A model generated the notes under the pieces. That model saw nothing but the letters and a program-made list of their open reading frames with translations, searched no databases and was not told the DNA's origin. From contig CM055110.1 of NCBI GenBank assembly GCA_029204225.1, forward strand, positions 40,316,923 to 40,380,922: DNA of 64,000 bases, written 5' to 3'. The stretch's first letter is position 1; every line of letters starts with the position of its first letter. Both the position numbers and the translations under genes were made by a program. This document shows positions 35,601-42,800 of the stretch, in pieces. The stretch comes from Diphasiastrum complanatum (Eukaryota; Streptophyta; Lycopodiopsida; Lycopodiales; Lycopodiaceae).

Positions 35601-36814
35601 GCTAGAGCATTAAAAACACGTCAAGTATGGATGGAACACTTCAAGTGTGGCCTGAACCTTGTACCCTATTGTACTTTATTATAATCAATCATAAATTACA
35701 AGGAATACATCAAACATCACAAGTTGATACCCCACACAACTCAAGTTTGCAAGATTAAAGTGTGAACCTCAATGTTTGCTCATTACTTGATCGAATATCA
35801 TGTGAATACATATAGGATAAGCTCAGATCTTCATATCAGAGGTGTTTCCACTGCCATAAGTGTTTAACCCTAAAGTCTAACCCGTACTTCAATGACTTTT
35901 GGTGAATCACTATTGACTAGTCACCTAACACTATGTAGATTCCCTATTTTTTAGGGAATCAATTCTTGTCACTAGAAGTTATTAAATTTTTGCTTACATA
36001 ACATGTGACATACATCCAAGAGTCTCCAATATATATTGATTACAATGTACAAGTGGGTAGAGGTCATGGTGTACCATCCATACCAAGACATGGAATAGCA
36101 ATTTTTATGGATGGGCAACAAAAAGCTTAAAAAAGTTGACTCGCCTACCCGTGACATATAGAGATTTTACATTATCTCTCTTACGTACCAGCATGTGCAG
36201 ATGGACGTGCACTATTATTTCTTTTAATGAACTTATTATTGAGCCATCATCATAGTTCATGACTATGTTATGTTTTCCACAAGGCAGAATGAATATCAAC
36301 TCCAAACCTTCCTTGATTTGTTTCAGCCCATTGAGCGTATGGTGCAGTTTATTAGGGAGCTTGCTGATGACCCTGTTTCATTTGTTGCCAAAGCTAAACC
36401 TCAACGAGCTAATCTTCGCCATATTGGAGAGGTATATTTGCAGCATCAACTTCATTGAGAAGGTACATTGGACTTTTTTTTACTCTATGTATACTAATAT
36501 GATTGCTAAGGTCTTCCTCAGGTCATGGAAACAAAGTTACTAGAAGCAGCTCTAGTGAAAATTGCTAGTCTTAGCAAAGTGGCCCTTGGCAATGCTGGCA
36601 TGGACATTCTCTCTGCGAATCTTAGAGGAGCAGAATTCAATCGTGAGTCCTTCGAGGCCATTTGAGATATGGTATTGCTTTGTTAGGAACTCATTAGATT
36701 TTTGTGCATGTTAAAATTGCATGACCAATGAAATACATATACACATTCTTAACAAGATTTCTTCTTTCACATTAAGTCTTATGTACCTTTGGTACTCTAA
36801 ACACATCGCTGAAG

Positions 36815-36883
<69 letters not shown>

Positions 36884-39800
36884 TCTAAAATGTCTGGCTT
36901 TTTTACTTATTTCCCTCTTATTTTGATATCAAATCAAAGCAAGCCCATAGATGTAGCATTTACCAACTAGGAACTTTTGGCATTATAAAGTTTATAAGGA
37001 CCTAATGGATAACACGACTCCTCTCAAACCAAAAACATCAAAGACATTTTTTCCATCACTGTCGATTCTATTGCTGCCATCTTGCAATCTTTGAAGGAGA
37101 ATCCCAAGCTACAAGGAGGGGAGCAAACTTGAAGGCAACCTGCAAGTAAACGATACAAAGGTGGCACATTTCAAATTTCAAAAATCCGCTTGAAAGCTCT
37201 CTATAGTCGGAAGTATCAAAATGCAAGGAAGAAAATGTTTGGGTCGATAAGGTCCAAAACTCTACACTAGAATGGAAAGTATACATAAGAGTACACTTTT
37301 TAGAAAAGTTTATGCACTCCATTTCCTTGCTCTTCCCACTCACAAATTGGGATTGGAGGGAACTCTCTAAGTAGAGCCGTATCAGCGCCTACTTTGCTTG
37401 GAGCTTGAATATAGTGAGGTTGGGCATTAATTTAGGTGGAAAAGTTTAGACTTGCTCCACAAAGGCAAGAGAAATAAACCACCAACTTGTAGTAGAACCT
37501 AGCACAAACAAACCATGGAACTATATAGCAAGAGGATGAAAACATCAATCTCCACCCCATTTCCTTGCTCTTCCCACTTACGCAGATTGTGTCTAAATGT
37601 GGAGTTGCAGTACTGCACTCCTACAAGAGTATTACAAAGTAGGATTTGCAAGTGTGAAATAGAAAGATCAAATGACAACCATTCTTCGCACATGTCCACC
37701 TATCAAGCAGCCAAACGAAGAAAGGAGAGAGCGTTTTACTTACCATCCACGTTATGAACTTTATTTAAGCCAGCAAAAAGCAAGAGTATACATGAAAGCA
37801 AAAAAAATGCACCACAGCCCTCCTCCATGGCTGATGTCGCTCCTCACTGCATCCTGAGACACCTCGTTGCATGGACTGTGCTGGGGCACACTACTCACAT
37901 TGTCTTGCCTTGTTGGTCGCACACTCCTGATTTGAGGGTTTTATTGTCAATTGGGACTCTCAAGTAGACTTTCTCACCAGCGGAGAACTACACATCCCGT
38001 CTGTGTGGATCTGCATAATGCCTGGCTCGATTCTGGGACTGCCTAATGCTACGCTTAGCATGTTCTATCATCTGGTTTAGGTCTTCTAAAAAGTTTCTGG
38101 CTGCTTCAACTTTTTCTTGTTTAAACCCTATAGCTGTGGGTGAGCGTGGCTGGAAACCATACATCAGCGTAAATGGGCTGTATCCCGTAGCTGAATGTTT
38201 GGTATTGTTATAAGCAAACTCTAATATCGAGAGATACTCCTCCCAATTAGTTTGCTTTTTGCTGACGTATGCACGAAGCATATCCTCCAGCACCTGATTT
38301 ACTCTTTTTGTTTGACCGTCCCGGTGGTACTCATATTAAGTTTAGTATGGAGATGATGGAATACTGCCCTCCAAAAATTTCCATTAAACTTATTGTCCCG
38401 GTCGCTGACTATGCCGGAAGGTAGAGCGTACAATTTAAATAGCCCATCCACAAACAACCTTGCTAACTCTGGAGCTCTAACGATTGTTTTGGTTGGAATA
38501 AAGTGAGCCATTTTGGTCAGACGGTCAACTGTGACCCATATAGCGTCATTACCCTTTTGTGTTTTAGGCAGGCCTACTATACTCTCTCATTTACCATCTG
38601 GTATATCTAAGGGCTGTAACAACCCTCCTGCCTTTAAAAGCTTTGCTTTATTTACCAAGTAGAGATATTGCTCCTTGGTAACCAACTCGTCGAGTTCTTC
38701 GACGAATTGCTCCTGTTCCTCTACTTCCATGGGTTCTTTCCCCTTACTGAACCTCAGAGATTGCGTTTCTAATTCATCAATGCCTCTTGTCAGGGGTTGA
38801 TTAGGTCCAGGAGAAGTGGTCATTTTCTGAGATAGAAAAGGAGTGCCTGACGTTCCTTCTTAAAAAAATAGTTGAAAAGACTAATTAGAACTGTACAAAG
38901 GAGGGAAAAGGAACTTAGCTGTTTCTGAGGACCGTACTTCCAAAGAAAATATCAAGAAAAACCCTTTCAGCTCTTCCGAAATCTGTTTGCAGACCTGCTG
39001 TCCAGAAAAATCAGAAATCAGGGCTCAAAAAGCAAGTAGTTTTTTATCTTTCCTGCTCCCTACCCTCACTATCAGAGGTAGTGATCTGCTGCCCTCAAAA
39101 ATCAGGATGGAAACTGGAAAAAGGTGGACAGACTTCTGATTCAAAGTGTCTTCCACCCTGGCTGGCTGAGCTGTGGATCTGCTTCTTTGGAAAAATCCAA
39201 GTTTGAAGCCCCACAAGTGCTCCAAATTCCCGGATTTATAGAAGAGACTGCTCGCTGATCTGCTTACAGACCTATGGCTCCGAAAATCGAGTAAAAGACC
39301 GAAAAAAGATGCAAGCAAATCTGAATTTGATGGCTCCCTGCCCTCGCTGGTTGGACAGCAACCTAACTGGTCAGAAACTCTCTGATTCAAGGCCAAAGGT
39401 GATTCTGAAAATCAGATTAGTGTTAAAGATCTCAACACCACAGTAGGGCAAACACTAACTGATCCACCCAACCTTGCCTACTCCCTTATCTGGAGCAAGC
39501 CCCTCCTAGCCCAGTGTGAGGCCTGGTAGCATGCATACTGCCAAGTGTCAGCCACGTGACACTGACGTGGCCGACTGCACGTCGGGACCCAACGTGGGGC
39601 CCTATCCTGCTGGCAGTGTCCCTAGGCTGTGTTAGGCCCGTCATGGCTATGGACCGTGCCGGGGCACACTACTCACACTGTCTTTTGCCCTGTTGGTCGT
39701 ATACGCTGGACACGACCCTGACTGTGGTATCTGACCTCCTGTGTTCTCTAGGGTTCGGCACTTGTTACGTGCTCGTAACACCTATTGACTTTACTCACAA

Positions 39801-42800
39801 ATGAGCTCAAAAGACAAAAATACATAGGATTTGAACTATTTATAGTATATAAGCCTAATCAGCTTTGATCAATAAAGAGACTTTTTTTTTTATCTTCATC
39901 AAAATGTAGTACCGAAGTAGGCTGAGGTGGTCTATGCGAAAGATCATTATGGAATCTACAAACGATCAATCGTATAGTTTTATACTAACATTTTGATAGG
40001 CTATCTATCAGTCAGAATCACAAGAGCTGAAGGGAAATAACACATTGACAAGCTGCATTCAAAACTGAAAGAAAAGGCAGTACATATAGTTAAGCACTCA
40101 TTTTTAGGAGTTACTGTTGGACATTGCTGGTGAGGAAATTTGTCAGGAAAAGCGTGGATAAGATATTGCTTACGTAAAAGTTGAGGCTTTATTTGTTGAT
40201 GGTGATCAGCAGCCAGATTTTCAATGATAACCATATGGGTTTGGTGGCCATTCTTGATAACCTTGTTCATTGACAACTAATTGGGTAGTAAGAAGAAGGC
40301 AGTTCCACCAACAAGCCAATGCTGCAACCACCCTTCAAGCACCTCAAACTCAAGAAGAAGATGAAGCTGCCTTTATGACCACAGCTGGAGAACTCCAAGA
40401 TGACAATTCTTGGTATTTAGACTCGGGAGCAATACAACATACGACTCACCATCGCACCATTGAGCGCGTGCGACCTATTGGCCTCTCTTCTCTTTCTCCT
40501 TGCTTCCAAGGTTTTAGCTATGGCCGATTTCGATCTGATGGTACTCCTAAACAGCTTTGTGGCTGTACACAGGCTTTTACATACAGGCTTGCTCAACTCC
40601 AGCATCCAGCTCCATGCTTTTATAGTTCTGAAAAAAAACCACTATGGAGAAAGATCCTCAGTTTTCCATGTTAAAACGCTAGCTGTCAATTTTCTAGCAT
40701 TCTTGGGTTTTGCAGGGGGTATCGCTGCATGGCAAACCCGTCTCTGTTACCAGACAACTGTCCTGACTCACCGACTCAAGTGTCGTTGACGTGGCGCTCG
40801 TCACTATGGCATGCACTGAAAAATTTAAAAACTGCTATTTATAGTATGACAATCATGGACTAGAAGTGACTGGAAATGAACTGGGCATATTATTCTAACA
40901 AAAACATTACTCACTTTTAAAGTTGCCTTGGAATTGCACTGCCTGAGATTCCCGTACTGATTAAAGGAAAACATGTGACTCCAAGCCCATCATCTTTGAA
41001 TGTGAAAAAACTTCCTACATCTCAAAGCTCACTGGATAGTCAGAAATAAACATCCTTGAAATGTTTGTCCTTATTTTTTGAAGTAAGAATTGTGACAGCT
41101 TTCAGATTTCAGAAATTGGTGGAAGAAGGCAGAGCTAGCCATTGTATTGAGAAGAATGAAGTTCTTGGGTACCATGTGACTGTAATGGCAAGCTGCTCCT
41201 TGATTTTGATTCATCTCATGAATTACTAAATCGCATCCAGCTTAGAATCTTGTACATTTATGCTGCACCTACAAGTTTCTCCGTGTGTTGAACAACCAGC
41301 ATCCAATCTGTTCATGCTTTTGGGAAATAATGTTCTTGGGAGCCTGATTTCCCAGAGATAATCAGCAGAAGCATAAATAAGCTGAAAATTGAAATGCTTG
41401 AAAGATACAAGGTGTGCCTATGTGCATGCTGCAGAAGCATGACTTTAGGACAATGTTTGATATAAGTCTTCTAATCGATTTTAAGTAGCATCACTACACA
41501 CAGAAAAGCTATCTTGACGTTGGTGAGAATTTCTAGACAATCAACATCAACAATATTTAGAATCCTTTTTTGTCACCAATGACAAGATTGCAGATAAAAA
41601 ACTGGTGACTCCATTGCATTGATGTAAACAGTGAATCATAAGTGCAATTCCAAATGCTGCCTTCTCACCAAGGCCTAAACACAAGCTCCCTCATTTTTAC
41701 CAATGACAGTAATACTCATGTTTATCATTATGTTTCTCATTCTGATAGGCTATTATTTGTCGACATGCAAAACTTTGAAAATCTCAGACGCTACAAACAC
41801 ATCTTTCAGAAAGTATGAGATTGTTGCATAGGTTCAAAGAACTTGAGTGATTGCATGAAGATATTGAGATGTTTACTAATGAATCTTCCTGAAGTTCATA
41901 GTGAGCCATTGTTCTTACATGGCATCCACAGATGTGGCATATTTCCAACAATCCACTAACCTTTCCTACCTGCTTGCAGCCATGATACCTGGCAAAAAAG
42001 TGACAGCATGTTTTGGTTTTTGTGATATAAGAAATTTCACAGATGCTACTGAGTGTCTTCAAGAAGATGTGATGATGTTCGTCAACAAAATTGCTGATGT
42101 GATACATAACAAAGTTGTGCTGCATCATGGTTTTCCCAACAAGAACATTGGTGATGCTTTCCTTATTGTCTGGAAAAAGACTATTTCAGATACAGCCAAC
42201 AAGGTGCATAAGTACACCTCACAAATCAATAAGCTCACTTTATTGTTATGAAGTTAGTCACTGCACTGGATTTCTATTTTTTAATTCTCAGACACAGCCA
42301 AACAACAGGAAATATGCCATTCATGATATTGGGAACTTAATGAGTCTCAAAATATCAATCTACTCTCAAACTTTTGATTTCTTATTTCAACTCTAAATTT
42401 GTAACTTTAAAAGTTAGCAATCATAAGAAATCACAAAGGATGATATCGTCATGGCATGTTCATTTTAAAATAGACAAAAATCAGGTTGGAAGTAGTTCGG
42501 ACTGACTTTTGGAATGAGAACAATTATCAAGATTCTTACAATTGAGGCTGAACCAATAAAAAAATTGCAGTAGCACATAGAACGCATGGAGTTGGAGCTA
42601 GTGCAACCATCTCGGGATATTGCAAGAACTACCCACTCCTAACTTGAACTTGTCAACGAATATTGTTATCAATGTATGCGAAGGGGATTCCACCCCAGCT
42701 GGCATGTAGTACACCATCTGATACTAAGACTAGTGGCACTATGATTCTTAGTATGTGCTGTTTTTTACTGTATAGACAATTTGGATGTATACTGTTTGTT

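Larger units (their letters stand above)
29037..36100 (-). mobile_element. outer Ty1/copia element in the cyclase intron (minus), with a nested insertion
   Basis: Direct repeats starting TGACAAAATTTATGAG occur at 29037-29642 and 35515-36100 and are clearly homologous over their length (about 600 bp) with many differences, so the insertion is old. A degenerate initiator-tRNA-Met primer site (minus strand TAGTATCAGGGC) abuts the right copy, so the element reads right to left. A gag start (MASIGAFLLEASERL-like) lies near 34750. The middle is taken up by a second copia element and by spacer. No clear target duplication survives. Confidence 0.75.
37860..39780 (-). mobile_element. Ty3/gypsy element in a cyclase intron, internally deleted
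   Basis: The right LTR (39421-39780) begins TGTTA and ends TAACA. A partial left LTR near 37870-37935 shares GGGGCACACTACTCACA and TTGTTGGTCG with 39660-39705. Between them on the minus strand: a leader with a long frame (39396-39025) of no known similarity, a gag start (38823-38587), and then abruptly integrase (38511-38299 and 38293-37988). Protease, RT and RNase H are missing. Confidence 0.75.

Noticed and set aside
36284-36326. Longer exon C starting at 36284 or 36288 (NEYQLQTFLDLFQ before PIERMV)
   Set aside because: It is open, but the polypyrimidine acceptor at 36326 is stronger and gives the direct LLIQ-PIERMV junction expected for the family. Not excluded as an alternative form.
36817-36879. 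CT tract as a CRISPR-like or regulatory array
   Set aside because: It is an uninterrupted dinucleotide microsatellite with no spacers; similar GA tracts occur elsewhere in the window.
39025-39396. Gene in the leader of the deleted gypsy element
   Set aside because: The frame is open but lies between the LTR and gag, where untranslated leader is expected, and shows no domain.
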